From JACRLW01 sp046349595 (GTDB lineage: Bacteria > Planctomycetota > UBA1135 > UBA2386): 64,000 nucleotides of DNA. Positions within the stretch are counted from its first letter, which is position 1; each line of letters opens with the position of its first letter. Below, piece by piece: positions 46,265 to 55,817 of the stretch. The notes under the pieces are model-generated. The model saw only the letters and a list, made by a program, of their open reading frames with translations, was not told where the DNA came from and did not search any database. The position numbers were made by a program, and so were the translations under genes. The DNA lies in the NCBI GenBank assembly GCA_046349595.1, contig JAXMCA010000001.1:3224001-3288000 (forward strand), given 5' to 3'.

Positions 46265-47806
46265 ATGAAGCAAGCCGACCTGCGTCCCGTCCTGCTCGCC
46301 ACCCTCACCGCGTTCGCCGCCGCGCAGGACCAGACGCCGCCCGCGCCGAAGACCCAGGCCGAGATCCTCGCCGACCTCGCCGGCCACGCCTTCGAACTGT
46401 TCCAGCCGGTGGGTCTCGCGATCGCGGTGGTCGACGGCGACCAGATCGTCTTCGAGCACGGTTACGGCGAGCGCATCAAGGGCAGCGGCGAGGCGATCAC
46501 CGAGAACACGCAGTTCAACATCGCGTCGTGCACCAAGGCCTTCACGGCAGCAGCCGTCGGCAAGCTGGTCGAGTCCGGCAAGCTCGGGTGGGACGACCTG
46601 GTGATCGACCACCTGCCGGAGTTCCGCGTCGCGGATGCGTGGATCTCGCAGCACATGACGGTGCGCGATCTGCTCTGCCATCGCTCGGGCCTGAAGACCT
46701 TCGACGGCGACCTGCTGTGGTACGGCACCGACTACACCGACGCCGAGGTGATGCGGCGCATGGCCCGCCTGCCGATCACGCGCCGCTTCCGCGAGGAGTT
46801 CGGCTACCAGAACCTGATGTACCTCGTCGCGGGCGAGGTCGTCGCGCGCGAGAGCGGGATGGACTGGGGCGACTTCGTGAAGCAGTCCTTCCTCGCGCCG
46901 CTCGGCATGACCGGAACCTCGATCGGGTTCGCGGGACTTCCTGCCGAATCGAAGCCGGCCATGCCGCACATCGACGGCATCGCGGTCGAGGTGACCACCT
47001 TCAAGGCGTGCCGGCCGGCTGCTGCGATCTGGTCGTCGGTGCACGACCTGAGCGCCTGGATGCGCATGCTGCTCGCCGAGGGCAAGTTCGACGGCAAGCC
47101 CGTGCTCTCCCCCGCGACCCTGCACGAGTGCTGGAAACCCCACACCGTGATGAGCGGCGGACGGACTCCGTCGGCGATCGAGGACTTCTCCTCGTACGGG
47201 ATGGGCTGGTTCCTCTACGTACAGGACGGCAAGAAGCTGGTCGAGCACGACGGCGGCATGCCCGGCTACATCAGCAAGGTCACGCTGTTGCCCGCGGACC
47301 ACTTCGGCATCGCCATCCTCAACAACGGCATGGACGGCGTGGTCAACATCGCGCTGCGCCGCGCGATCCTCGCGCAGCGCAACGGCGGCGACGGCCGCGC
47401 GCTGCTCGAACGCTTCGCCAAGGTCGCCGAAGCACGCAATGCGGCGGCGAAGGAGGCGGTCGCGAAGCGCGAGGCGGCGCACGTCGCGGGCACCACGCCC
47501 TCGCTGCCCCTGCCCGAGTACGCCGGCCGCTTCGAGGACCCCGTGCTCGGTCCGGCCGAGATCACCTGGAACGGCACCGAACTGAACCTCACGGTGCTGC
47601 CGTCCGCCGCGAAGCTCCACGGCGTGCTCAGCCACTGGCACCACGACGTGTTCCGCGTCGACTTCCCCGACCGCTTCCTGCCCTTCGCCCTGATCGACTT
47701 CTCGCTCGACGTGACCGGCAAGGTCCAGGGCTTCCGGATCGACTGCCCGATCGACGACTTCGACTTCGCTGCATTGGACTTCCGCCGCGCGGCAGCGGGG
47801 CGCTGA
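46265..47806 (+). CDS. Exported serine beta-lactamase-like hydrolase
   Basis: The 513-residue product has a signal peptide (about residues 1-20). The beta-lactamase/penicillin-binding transpeptidase-like domain follows, with the S-x-x-K motif S-C-T-K (Ser88, Lys91) and Y-Q-N (Tyr181, Asn183). H-D-G-G-M is the third active-site motif. A smaller C-terminal beta-rich domain follows after residue 400. It may hydrolyse esters or D-amino-acid peptides in the periplasm. No gene for cell-wall synthesis is adjacent. Confidence 0.85.
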   Translation: MKQADLRPVLLATLTAFAAAQDQTPPAPKTQAEILADLAGHAFELFQPVGLAIAVVDGDQIVFEHGYGERIKGSGEAITENTQFNIASCTKAFTAAAVGKLVESGKLGWDDLVIDHLPEFRVADAWISQHMTVRDLLCHRSGLKTFDGDLLWYGTDYTDAEVMRRMARLPITRRFREEFGYQNLMYLVAGEVVARESGMDWGDFVKQSFLAPLGMTGTSIGFAGLPAESKPAMPHIDGIAVEVTTFKACRPAAAIWSSVHDLSAWMRMLLAEGKFDGKPVLSPATLHECWKPHTVMSGGRTPSAIEDFSSYGMGWFLYVQDGKKLVEHDGGMPGYISKVTLLPADHFGIAILNNGMDGVVNIALRRAILAQRNGGDGRALLERFAKVAEARNAAAKEAVAKREAAHVAGTTPSLPLPEYAGRFEDPVLGPAEITWNGTELNLTVLPSAAKLHGVLSHWHHDVFRVDFPDRFLPFALIDFSLDVTGKVQGFRIDCPIDDFDFAALDFRRAAAGR

Positions 47807-48012
47807 GCCGACAGGAGCAACGGCATCCTCGACCCGGGCCGAGCCGAGATCGATGTCCCGCACGCGATGACGTCGCCGCGGACCCGTCGCTAGGATGCGA
47901 AGCCGACAGAACCAGCGCGATCCGTCCGGCGTTCGGTCGGCATCCGCGGTCTGCCCGAATCCCGGCGGCCGCCCGCAGCGCCGATGCCCAGAACACACGA
48001 GGACGTCCCACG

Positions 48013-49044
48013 ATGAATGCCGGATCGCAGCGCTCGCGCGGGTCCCGACGGATCTGGTCCCTGTGCCTCCTGGCCTGCGCCTGCTCGCCAGACACGGTGG
48101 CTCCGGCACCACAGGCGCCCCCGACACCGGATCCCGCGTGGTTCGCGGACTTCGCCGACCGTGATGCCCGGCTCGCCTTCCTCGCGGAGGTCGAACGATC
48201 GTTCCGCGCGAAGGGGCTGATTCCGGAGCTGCAGGCCGACGGAGCGATGCAGGTACGGGGCGGCAAGTCCGGGACACAGGAGTTCGAGCTCTCGGAACTC
48301 GCGGCGAACTGCGCGCACCGCCCGCGTGCGGAATGGGCGACAGCGATCGCCGACCATCTCGCCCGGGTGATCGCCATGCGCGATGCGCTCGACTCGGTGC
48401 GCGTCCTCGCCTGGAAGGACGCGCAACCGCGCCTGCGCCTCGGCCTGCAACCGGACTCGTATCTGGCGGAGGCGGGATATCGCAGCGAGGAGGTCGCGTC
48501 CGCGGTCGACCTGCCGGGACTGGTCACACTCGCCTTCGTCGACGATCCGCAGGTCGCGGTCGTCGTCACCAACAGCTCGCTCGATCCCTGGAAGCAGGCG
48601 CCGGTCGTCGCCCTCGGACTCGCGCGCTCGAACACGCGCGAGGCCTTGCGCAAGGAGTTGAAGGTCGAGGAGCAGGACGTCGGCGAACTCGGCAAGCTGT
48701 GGGCGATCACGGCGGACTCCTGGTACACCGCGTCGGCCGTGCTGTGGCTCGAGGACTGGCCGCAGACGCTCGGTGAACACGGGGCGATCGTGATCCTGCC
48801 GACCCGCGAATCGGTGTTCGTCTGGCCCTTCGACGACGCCCGGGTGACCCGTGTGATCCCCGCGCTACGGTCCTTCGCGCAGAGCGCCGCGCAGAGGATG
48901 GGTCATGTCCTCGACGAGGGCGTGTTCTGGCGGCGCCCCGACGGCAGCTTCGAACGCATCCGCTTCGAGACCAAGGACGGCAAGCTCGAGATCACGCCGC
49001 CACCCGATCTCGCGCGTCTGATCGCCAGCTTCGAGAAGAAGTGA
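48013..49044 (+). CDS. Lipoprotein-like hypothetical
   Basis: The 343-residue product starts with a signal that ends in L-L-A-C-A-C-S, so Cys at about residue 20 is probably lipidated. The mature part is Pro-rich near the start and alpha/beta after about residue 45, with no motif that I know. About 200 bases separate it from the upstream serine-hydrolase gene. It may be anchored in the inner or outer membrane. Function unknown. Confidence 0.6.
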   Translation: MNAGSQRSRGSRRIWSLCLLACACSPDTVAPAPQAPPTPDPAWFADFADRDARLAFLAEVERSFRAKGLIPELQADGAMQVRGGKSGTQEFELSELAANCAHRPRAEWATAIADHLARVIAMRDALDSVRVLAWKDAQPRLRLGLQPDSYLAEAGYRSEEVASAVDLPGLVTLAFVDDPQVAVVVTNSSLDPWKQAPVVALGLARSNTREALRKELKVEEQDVGELGKLWAITADSWYTASAVLWLEDWPQTLGEHGAIVILPTRESVFVWPFDDARVTRVIPALRSFAQSAAQRMGHVLDEGVFWRRPDGSFERIRFETKDGKLEITPPPDLARLIASFEKK

Positions 49045-49065
49045 GCGCGATCGGGAGAGCTCGGG

Positions 49066-50880
49066 TCAGGAAGCGTCGCGACGCTCGCCCTCGGCAGGAG
49101 GTTGCGGTGCCGACGCCGACGACCGCGAGATCCGCGCCAGCACGACCGAGCCGGTGGCGGCGGTCACGCCGAAGGTGAAGACCGACAGCACCAGCGGCAC
49201 GCCGCTGGCCTCGAGCAGATCGACGCCGAGCACCTTGGCCCCGCCGATCACCGCCACCAGCACCGCGGTGGCGAGGATGCGTCGATCCTGGCTGCGCGCC
49301 CCCCACAACAACATCGCGGTGCCGACGAGATTGAGCACGACGGACTGCCCGCAGGAGAAGGCGAAGGGGTTGGTGATCGAGGCGAGCGCGAGGATGCGGT
49401 CGAGGACGACGCGCAGGGACCCGAATCCGGCGAGGAGCGTGGCCCACAGCGCGAGGATCCCGCTGCGCCGGTTCGGATCGAGGTGCGCGAGCCAGCCGTC
49501 TCGCTCCGTGCTGCGTACGCGATCCCGGACTGCGAAGACCGCGCTCGAGACGAGCAGCACGAGGCCGGCGCCGGCCGCGGCGAGAGGTGAGGACGAAGGC
49601 ACGGCGTAGAGCCCGTCGCTCACCGCCCACAGGCCGACCCCCACCTGCAGGAAGAGGCCGAACAGCCGAAGACCCGGGCTCGCACTGCGCAGCGCGAACA
49701 GCCCCACGCCACAGGTCAGGAGCGCTCCGAGAGCGAGCTGCATCGGCAGGGCAGCGACCGTGGTGACGATGCCGAAGAGGACTGCCAGCGTCGCTGCGGA
49801 GGCCGCGGCGCCGATCGCCGGCGCAGAGCGGTGCAGGCGTCGCGCGAGGGATGCCGCGAGCGCGAACAGCGCGAAGCCGATCAGGAATGCGCCGAGTCCC
49901 AAACCGATCGAGGTCCCGCCTCGTGCGCCGAGCACGGCGAGGGCGGCACCGCTCCCCCAGACCACGGTCGCGCCGGGAGACGCAAGGTAGTAGCTGGCGG
50001 CGTCGTCGGGATCGGCGGACAGTCGACGCGCCGCGATCCCGAGTTGCACGACGACGAACAGGAACAGCAGCGGTGCGAACCACTCGACGTCCAACGCGAG
50101 CGCAGGGACCTGGTCCGGGCGCAGGAGATGCGTGCGCGCCTTCAGGCTCCACAGGAACCAGAAGAACAGGGTCGGCAGGAGACAGGTCCACGCCAACCAG
50201 CGCAGACGCCGATCGGCGTGCGCAAAGGCGAGCACCACCTGCACGGCGAGCAACAGCACCGCGGCCTGGGCGAACTGGAGATCCGGATAGCCGACCGTGA
50301 GCGCCGCGAGCGAGGGGGTCAGGACGGCCGTCGCCACCAGCGATCCGAGCCCGCAGCGCAGCCCGATCGCGGCGACCACGAGCAGATCGGCGAGCAGGAT
50401 CCAGTGCACGGCTTCCGCCGAGATCAGATGGAACTTGTGCTGCGCCTCGACGGCGATCGCACAGGCGAGAATCGCCCCGCAGGCCGGCAACACGCGCTGC
50501 CCACGGCGTTGTCGCGCGTGCAGCCACGGACCCGAGACGACCAGCACGAGGCAGTAGCCGAGGCCGACCACCACTCCGGCGCCGCGCCCGAGGACCTGGC
50601 TGTCGGTGAGCGTTCGCAGGATCAGCGCCACCACCAGCACGAAGGACACCATCGCCACGCGCTGCAGCGCGCGCGACTGTCCCGACCATCCGATCGCGGC
50701 CGCGGTCTTGCCCCCGAGCCGGAAGTCGATGCGGTCGAGGTCGACGTCGGGCGGCGCCGGACTGCGCGCCTCGAGCGCGCCGAGTCGCACACCGAACTCG
50801 TCCACCCTCCGGCCGAGGGCACGGACCAGTTCCACCACTTCGGCGAAGCGCTCTTCGAGGGACCGGTCTTGGGTCGCCAT
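49066..50880 (-). CDS. DUF2339 polytopic membrane protein
   Basis: The 604-residue product has an N-terminal cytoplasmic helix with coiled-coil character (residues 1-60). About sixteen or more hydrophobic segments follow from residue 70 to 600, separated by very short loops. That matches the DUF2339 type of integral membrane protein. The role is unknown. It comes after the electron-transfer genes in the same direction, but a 135-base gap and a different character make membership in that unit uncertain. Confidence 0.7.
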   Translation of the reverse strand: MATQDRSLEERFAEVVELVRALGRRVDEFGVRLGALEARSPAPPDVDLDRIDFRLGGKTAAAIGWSGQSRALQRVAMVSFVLVVALILRTLTDSQVLGRGAGVVVGLGYCLVLVVSGPWLHARQRRGQRVLPACGAILACAIAVEAQHKFHLISAEAVHWILLADLLVVAAIGLRCGLGSLVATAVLTPSLAALTVGYPDLQFAQAAVLLLAVQVVLAFAHADRRLRWLAWTCLLPTLFFWFLWSLKARTHLLRPDQVPALALDVEWFAPLLFLFVVVQLGIAARRLSADPDDAASYYLASPGATVVWGSGAALAVLGARGGTSIGLGLGAFLIGFALFALAASLARRLHRSAPAIGAAASAATLAVLFGIVTTVAALPMQLALGALLTCGVGLFALRSASPGLRLFGLFLQVGVGLWAVSDGLYAVPSSSPLAAAGAGLVLLVSSAVFAVRDRVRSTERDGWLAHLDPNRRSGILALWATLLAGFGSLRVVLDRILALASITNPFAFSCGQSVVLNLVGTAMLLWGARSQDRRILATAVLVAVIGGAKVLGVDLLEASGVPLVLSVFTFGVTAATGSVVLARISRSSASAPQPPAEGERRDAS

Positions 50881-51015
50881 GGCCGTCGCTCCTGGGGCTG
50901 TCTTGGGGTCGTCGACGACGACTCCGACCGGACGGGTTCGACCGGTCGGACGGGGATCGGGCGCCGCGGACTGCGACGTGCACCGAGGGCCCTCGCCCGA
51001 GGAGGACGCGGACCC

Positions 51016-52389
51016 TCAGCGACCGTCGATTCCGAAGCGCTTCAGGACATCGGGATTGCTCTCCTGCTTGGCGAGCGTCTGGTGACACAGCGCGCAGTCG
51101 GCGTTGATCATCTCACCGTCGTCGTCGAAGTGCTCACCGTCGTGGCACCGCATGCAGCCGTCGTGGCCGATGAAGTTCTTGTAGGTGCCCCAGGTGATGT
51201 TCATCTCCGGATGGACGTTGCGGGTCCAGATCTCGGCGAGCATGTCGCTCGCCTTGCCGATCAGATCCTTGCCCTCGGCGGGCAGGGTCTTGTCGCCGTA
51301 GAACTTCTCGAGGTGCGCGCGGATGCCGTCGCGGACGTTGGCGCGCGTCCAGGTCTGCTGCAGAGCTTCGAGACCCACCTTGCGGATGAAGGGGAGCTGC
51401 CGCGAGATCAGGCCGCTCGCGATCTTGCCGTCGATCGCATCACCCGGATCCTGGAATCGGTGGCTGGGCTGGTTGTGGCAGTCGATGCAGTCCATCGTGC
51501 GGACCTCGCCCTCCGGCGGCTTCTTGGCGTCGACGCCCTCCACCGTGAACACGCGCTCCTTGCCCTCCTTGGTCTTGTACTTGACCCAGGAGATCTTGGT
51601 CCGCGTCTCGTCGGCGATGTAGCTGACCGCGTTGGCCGGATCGTTGTGCCAGTGGTTGCCGGTCGCGGTGCCGTCGGGATGGATGCCGCCGACCTTCATC
51701 AGGAGGACGGACGTCATCGGAGTGACGGCCTCGTCCTCCTGATAGTGCTTCCGGACCACGAGACGGTCGCCGATGAAGCGATCGGACCAGTGGCAGTGCT
51801 CGCAGGTGTCGCTGGCGGGCGCCATGTCGTGCACCGGAGCCGGGATCGGGCGCCGCGAGGTGTCGAACATCACCGCGAACACGCGGCGCAGGCCCGACAT
51901 CTTCGCCTTCACGAACGAGGTGGCGCCGCGGCCGATGTGGCACTCCACGCACTCCACGCGCGCGTGCGGTGAGTCGACGTAGACGTCGAAGGTCGGCGAC
52001 ATCACCTCGTGGCAGAGCGTGCCGCAGAACTGCGGCGAGTCCATGTACTTCATCGCCTCGTAGCCGCCGGTGCCGGCGACCGCGAGGTTGATCAGCGTGA
52101 GCAACCCGACGAAGCGCAGCAGGCGAAAAGGCTTGTTCATCAGCATTTCCATCCTCTGCGTCAGCTGCTTCCGATAGACCCACAGCCCAACCGGGATGAT
52201 CACGAGTCCGAACACGAACAGCACGGGCAGCAGCACGAAGGCGAACATGCCCATGTACGGACCGTGCCCGGCGCCATGGAGCGTGAGGTAGATCCAGGTG
52301 ATCGCGAATCCCATGAAGGACAGCGTCGTGAGGATCGCCCCGAAGGCCGAGATCCAGTTCGAACGCAGGAGCAGCAGGAGGCGGGCCAT
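51016..52389 (-). CDS. Hexaheme NapC/NirT-type quinol-oxidising cytochrome
   Basis: The 457-residue product has three membrane helices (about 10-33, 45-70 and 90-110) and then a periplasmic heme domain. Six heme motifs are visible: C-G-T-L-C-H (three residues between the Cys, as in NapC relatives), C-V-E-C-H, C-E-H-C-H, C-I-D-C-H, C-M-R-C-H and C-A-L-C-H. It should take electrons from menaquinol and pass them to periplasmic cytochromes. Three helices rather than one, and the size, recall ImcH of Geobacter more than CymA. It is the last cytochrome gene of the cluster and is separated from NrfD by two hairpins. Confidence 0.85.
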   Translation of the reverse strand: MARLLLLLRSNWISAFGAILTTLSFMGFAITWIYLTLHGAGHGPYMGMFAFVLLPVLFVFGLVIIPVGLWVYRKQLTQRMEMLMNKPFRLLRFVGLLTLINLAVAGTGGYEAMKYMDSPQFCGTLCHEVMSPTFDVYVDSPHARVECVECHIGRGATSFVKAKMSGLRRVFAVMFDTSRRPIPAPVHDMAPASDTCEHCHWSDRFIGDRLVVRKHYQEDEAVTPMTSVLLMKVGGIHPDGTATGNHWHNDPANAVSYIADETRTKISWVKYKTKEGKERVFTVEGVDAKKPPEGEVRTMDCIDCHNQPSHRFQDPGDAIDGKIASGLISRQLPFIRKVGLEALQQTWTRANVRDGIRAHLEKFYGDKTLPAEGKDLIGKASDMLAEIWTRNVHPEMNITWGTYKNFIGHDGCMRCHDGEHFDDDGEMINADCALCHQTLAKQESNPDVLKRFGIDGR

Positions 52390-52399
52390 CGTCTTGGCA

Positions 52400-52418
52400 A
52401 ACGCCCGCGGGGGGCGTT
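52400..52418 (-). terminator. Hairpin upstream of the NapC-type gene
   Basis: Seven base pairs (AACGCCC with GGGCGTT) enclose a five-base GC loop, ending 11 bases before the NapC-type start. A short run of T follows on the minus strand (TTTGCC). It could terminate read-through from the NrfD gene or limit access to the start codon. Confidence 0.35.
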
Positions 52419-52443
52419 CTTTCTCCGGTCAGGCAGGTTGGTG

Positions 52444-52462
52444 CCCGGGTTCGGGACCCGGG
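52444..52462 (-). terminator. Second hairpin between NrfD and NapC-type genes
   Basis: A perfect 7-bp stem (CCCGGGT with ACCCGGG) surrounds the five-base loop TCGGG. It lies about 110 bases after the NrfD stop and 73 bases before the NapC-type start. There is no U-run. Together with the hairpin at 52400-52418 it may separate the expression of the two quinol modules. Confidence 0.3.
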
Positions 52463-52570
52463 ACGGAGCACTCGGACACCCGGAGGTGACGCGCTCGCGC
52501 GCCGCAGCCGGGGAACAGAGGCTCCCCGCTATCCGCCGCGCCGACCCGATTCCAGCATCGGATCATGGAC

Positions 52571-53830
52571 TCACGCCGGATGTGGCACCGCCTCCGACTC
52601 CGGCTCCGCGGTCACACCGCGCATGCGGAACTCGCCGAGCATGATCGGAGTGGCGACCTTGACCATCAGGGTGAAGACCAGGAAGCCGATCGCGAAGATG
52701 CCCGCCGAGACCTCGAACTCGACCTTGGACGGGAAGTACTCGTAGATCTCGCCGAGCGTGTCGGGAGTCATGCCGGGGATGACGAGCCCCATCCCCTTCT
52801 CGAGGTAGACGCCGATCCAGATCAACACGCAGCCGATGTTCAACGTGACCGGGTTGGCGCGCGTCTTCGGGATCAGGAACAGGATGAATGCGGCGATCGA
52901 GCAGAACACCGCAAGCCACATGTACGGCACGATCGCCGTGTGTTCGCCGATGCCGAAGAACATGTAGCGCATGTGGACCAGGTGTTCGGTGTCGGAGTAG
53001 ACGTCCTTGAACACCTCGGCGCCGAGCAGGAAGAGGTTGATGAACATGGCGTAGGCCATGAGCTCGGCGACCTTCCAGATCGCGCGGTCGTCGATGTGGA
53101 AGCGTGTGAACCTGCGCAGCAACTGCATCAGGATCAGCAACACCGCCGGTCCCGAGCACAACGCGGACGCGATGAACCGCGGGGCGAGGATCGAGGCGTT
53201 CCAGAACGGACGGGCCGGCAGGCCGTTGTAGAGGAAGGCCGTGACGGTGTGGATCGCGATCGCCGCAGGGATCGAGAACAGGACCAGCGGCGTGAAGAAC
53301 TTCTTGTTCGGCTGCCGACCGCGATACAGCGAGAACAGCAGGTAGGTGACGATCACGAAGTTCAGCACCAGATAGCCGTTCAGCACCAGCACGTCCCAGC
53401 CGAGCAGGGACGACGGCACGTTGAGCCGACCGATCGGCGGGAACAGGTGCCAGAAGCGATCGGGGCGGCCGATGTCGACCATCACGAACAGACCGCACAT
53501 CACGATCGCGGCGATGGCGAGCAGCTCGCCGAGGATCACGACCTCCTTGATCGGCTTCCAGTGGTAGACGTAGGCCGGAATGACCAGGAGCACCGCGGCC
53601 GCGGCGACACCCACCAGGAAGGTGAAGTTGCCGATGTAGTAGGCCCACGAGACCTGATCGCGCATGTTCGTCTCGATCAGGCCGTTGCTGAACTGGAGCC
53701 AGTAGGCGTGAGCGCCGAGCCCGATCAAGACGAGCAGGAAGGCGATCCACAGCCAGTAGAGCGCGTTGCCACGCAGCACGATCCTCGTGCTGTCGACGAC
53801 GAAGTGGATGAAGGGACGGATGGTGTTCAC
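52571..53830 (-). CDS. NrfD/PsrC-family quinone-interacting membrane subunit
   Basis: The 419-residue product has about nine or ten membrane helices spread over the whole length, the signature of the NrfD/PsrC family, which exchanges electrons between the quinone pool and a periplasmic Fe-S subunit. GTG at 53830 is the start; the open frame upstream lies inside the Fe-S gene and is not related. Only 10 bases separate it from the Fe-S gene, so the tetraheme lipoprotein, Fe-S protein and NrfD are one complex, similar in plan to NrfBCD. Confidence 0.85.
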   Translation of the reverse strand: MNTIRPFIHFVVDSTRIVLRGNALYWLWIAFLLVLIGLGAHAYWLQFSNGLIETNMRDQVSWAYYIGNFTFLVGVAAAAVLLVIPAYVYHWKPIKEVVILGELLAIAAIVMCGLFVMVDIGRPDRFWHLFPPIGRLNVPSSLLGWDVLVLNGYLVLNFVIVTYLLFSLYRGRQPNKKFFTPLVLFSIPAAIAIHTVTAFLYNGLPARPFWNASILAPRFIASALCSGPAVLLILMQLLRRFTRFHIDDRAIWKVAELMAYAMFINLFLLGAEVFKDVYSDTEHLVHMRYMFFGIGEHTAIVPYMWLAVFCSIAAFILFLIPKTRANPVTLNIGCVLIWIGVYLEKGMGLVIPGMTPDTLGEIYEYFPSKVEFEVSAGIFAIGFLVFTLMVKVATPIMLGEFRMRGVTAEPESEAVPHPA

Positions 53831-53840
53831 CGCTGCGCCC

Positions 53841-54845
53841 TCACAGACCGTAGAAGTAGAAGAAGCGCGGCCGGGTGTTGAGCTCGGCCTTGAGCACGAA
53901 GACCCTCTTGTGCTCGATGATGTCGCGCACCTCGGAAGTCGGATCCAACAGGTTGCCGAACTTGCGTGCCCCCACCGGGCAGACCTCGACGCACGCCGGG
54001 TAGCGGCCGTTGCGCGTGCGATGGATGCACCAGGTGCACTTCTCGACCACACCGCGCATGCGCGGCCGGTTGCCGAGGTAGTGCGTGTTCGGGTTCATCT
54101 GTTCATTGGGGATCGTCGGCTCGGCGAGGTTGATATGGCGCGCACCGTACGGGCACGCCGACATGCAGCAGCGACAGCCGATGCACCAGTCGTAGTCGAT
54201 CACGACGATGCCATCCTCTTCACGCCAGGTGGCTCCGACCGGGCAACTGCGTACGCAGGGCGCGTTCTCGCAGTGCTGGCAGGCGACCGGCAGATAGAAG
54301 TGCCCGTCGCGAGGAACCTGGTCGGCTTCGTAGTAGGGATTGGCCCGCTCGAAGTCGATGCCACGCTCCTTGTCCATCTCCAGCACACGGATCCAGTGGA
54401 GCTGCGGATCGCGACTCTGGTTGTTCTCGTCGACGCAGGCGTAGACGCAGCGACGGCATCCGATGCAGCGCGAGATGTCGAGGGCGTAGCCGAACTCGAC
54501 GCCTTCGCGTGCCGGTTCGACACCGACCTTGACCTCCTTGCCGTACTTCTTGCTGAAGTCGCGCTCGAGGTCGGCGATGACATCCTTCTTCTCCTGCTCG
54601 GACATCTCGCGGAAGCGGTGCCGGAACCAGCTCGTGTGCGTCAGATCGGAGCAGCCGGCCGCAGTGGCGGCAGCCGCACATCCGAGCAAGGAGCACAGGA
54701 ACTCACGACGATCGGGCAGCTTCTGCGCCGGGATCAGCGGCATGTTGTCGGTGCCGTCGGCGCAACCACCGCCGCATCCCCCACCTGCGCAGGCGGGGTC
54801 GGAACACGCGGATGCCGTCGACCGATCGAGGATGGGCTCGTTCAT
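53841..54845 (-). CDS. Tat-exported 4x[4Fe-4S] ferredoxin-like subunit
   Basis: The 334-residue product has a Cys/Gly-rich start, then D-R-R-E-F-L and a hydrophobic run with A-A-G-C (about 45-65), which suggests Tat export and possible lipid attachment. Four clusters are predicted from C-I-G-C-R-R-C, C-Q-H-C-E-N-A-P-C, C-I-G-C-R-C-C and C-T-W-C together with Y-P-A-C-V-E-V-C-P. This is the HmcB/PsrB/NrfC type of subunit that links NrfD to a cytochrome. Its ATGA start overlaps the tetraheme lipoprotein stop. Confidence 0.85.
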   Translation of the reverse strand: MNEPILDRSTASACSDPACAGGGCGGGCADGTDNMPLIPAQKLPDRREFLCSLLGCAAAATAAGCSDLTHTSWFRHRFREMSEQEKKDVIADLERDFSKKYGKEVKVGVEPAREGVEFGYALDISRCIGCRRCVYACVDENNQSRDPQLHWIRVLEMDKERGIDFERANPYYEADQVPRDGHFYLPVACQHCENAPCVRSCPVGATWREEDGIVVIDYDWCIGCRCCMSACPYGARHINLAEPTIPNEQMNPNTHYLGNRPRMRGVVEKCTWCIHRTRNGRYPACVEVCPVGARKFGNLLDPTSEVRDIIEHKRVFVLKAELNTRPRFFYFYGL

Positions 54846-55387
54846 CGCAGGTCTCCCTTCGGCGCGATCGGCGCCGGCTTGGGCTCGAGCGGCTTGAAGC
54901 GTGGTGAATGCGAGTTGTGGCAGCTCACGCACAACAGGTAGGTCTTCTCGCCGTCCCACATGCCGCTGCGACGACCATGCACGCCTGCTCGCCAGTCGCG
55001 GTACTTGTCGCCGTGGCACTGACCGCAAAGGCGGTAGGACTCCGTGAAGTCGATCAGCGCGCCGCCGGCGAGGTGCAGCTTGTCGCGATCCTTCTCGTCG
55101 TGACACGCGAGGCACCAGCGGTGCTGCTCGTCGTGGTGCAGCACGATGTCCTGGTGCGCCGTCACCAGCTTGCGCGGCGTGGTGTTGACCTGCAGTCCTT
55201 CGAAGTGGCAGTCGCTGCAGGGAAACTGCCCTTCGCTGAAGGGCGGGGGCGGGACCTGGAACTTGGCGTCCGGATCCGGCACGACGTCCGGGACCTTGCC
55301 GGGCCAGGCGTGGCCTTCGCGCTCGGCGTAGTTGCAGCCACACAGCCACAGACAGAGAGCGGCGCTCAGGAAGACGAGGGACTTCAT
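54842..55387 (-). CDS. Tetraheme cytochrome c lipoprotein
   Basis: The 181-residue product has a lipoprotein signal (L-C-G-C, lipidated Cys near residue 18). Four heme motifs follow: C-S-D-C-H (residue 57), C-L-A-C-H, C-G-Q-C-H and C-V-S-C-H. It is the electron carrier of the NrfD/Fe-S module, probably held to the outer face of the inner membrane or to the outer membrane. An AAGGAG ribosome-binding site lies six bases before the ATG. A 430-base gap separates it from the next cytochrome gene upstream and contains a possible promoter. Confidence 0.85.
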   Translation of the reverse strand: MKSLVFLSAALCLWLCGCNYAEREGHAWPGKVPDVVPDPDAKFQVPPPPFSEGQFPCSDCHFEGLQVNTTPRKLVTAHQDIVLHHDEQHRWCLACHDEKDRDKLHLAGGALIDFTESYRLCGQCHGDKYRDWRAGVHGRRSGMWDGEKTYLLCVSCHNSHSPRFKPLEPKPAPIAPKGDLR

Positions 55388-55817
55388 CGCACTCCTTCGG
55401 CTGGGAGCAGCCGGGGTCGTTCCGCGACGGCCGAGACGCGCGAACGCAGATTGCGGGTCGTCGAACGCGCAGCCAGCGCAGCCGATCGAAACCCCGTTCG
55501 CGGATCCGTCTCGTCGCGGTCCTCGATCGGCGATTCCTCGCGCTTCGTTCATGGCCGGCGTCCGTCCCGCGGCCGAGCCGCGAAAAAGTCCGCGTGCACG
55601 GGGACGATTTCGCAGCACGCGGGCCCGCCGCGCGATCGTGCGCGCGAGCGCGCAGCGAATCGCACAATCCGTGCCGACACTCTGAGGTGGACTGCCGCTC
55701 GCGCGACCTCACTTCTCGCGGTACGCGACGCGACGCGCGGTCGATCGGGGATCGACGCCGCGCGCCGCACGAGGAGGCCGAGACAGCGCGGAGCCTGCCG
55801 CGCCGCCGATCAGGGTC
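55388..55817. other. 430-base gap in the cytochrome cluster
   Basis: No gene is convincing here, although short Arg-rich open frames exist. The minus strand has a two-mismatch sigma-54-like site at 55662-55676, about 260 bases before the tetraheme lipoprotein start. That distance would make an unusually long leader. The stretch is very rich in CGCG. Confidence 0.5.
55662..55676 (-). promoter_or_regulatory. Weak sigma-54-like promoter candidate
   Basis: Read on the minus strand, CGGCACG-N4-GTGC keeps the GG and GC of the -24/-12 elements with the right spacing but has two mismatches to TGGCACG-N4-TTGC. It would drive the tetraheme lipoprotein/Fe-S/NrfD genes with a leader of about 260 bases. 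Less convincing than the sites at 63278 and 60550. Confidence 0.3.
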
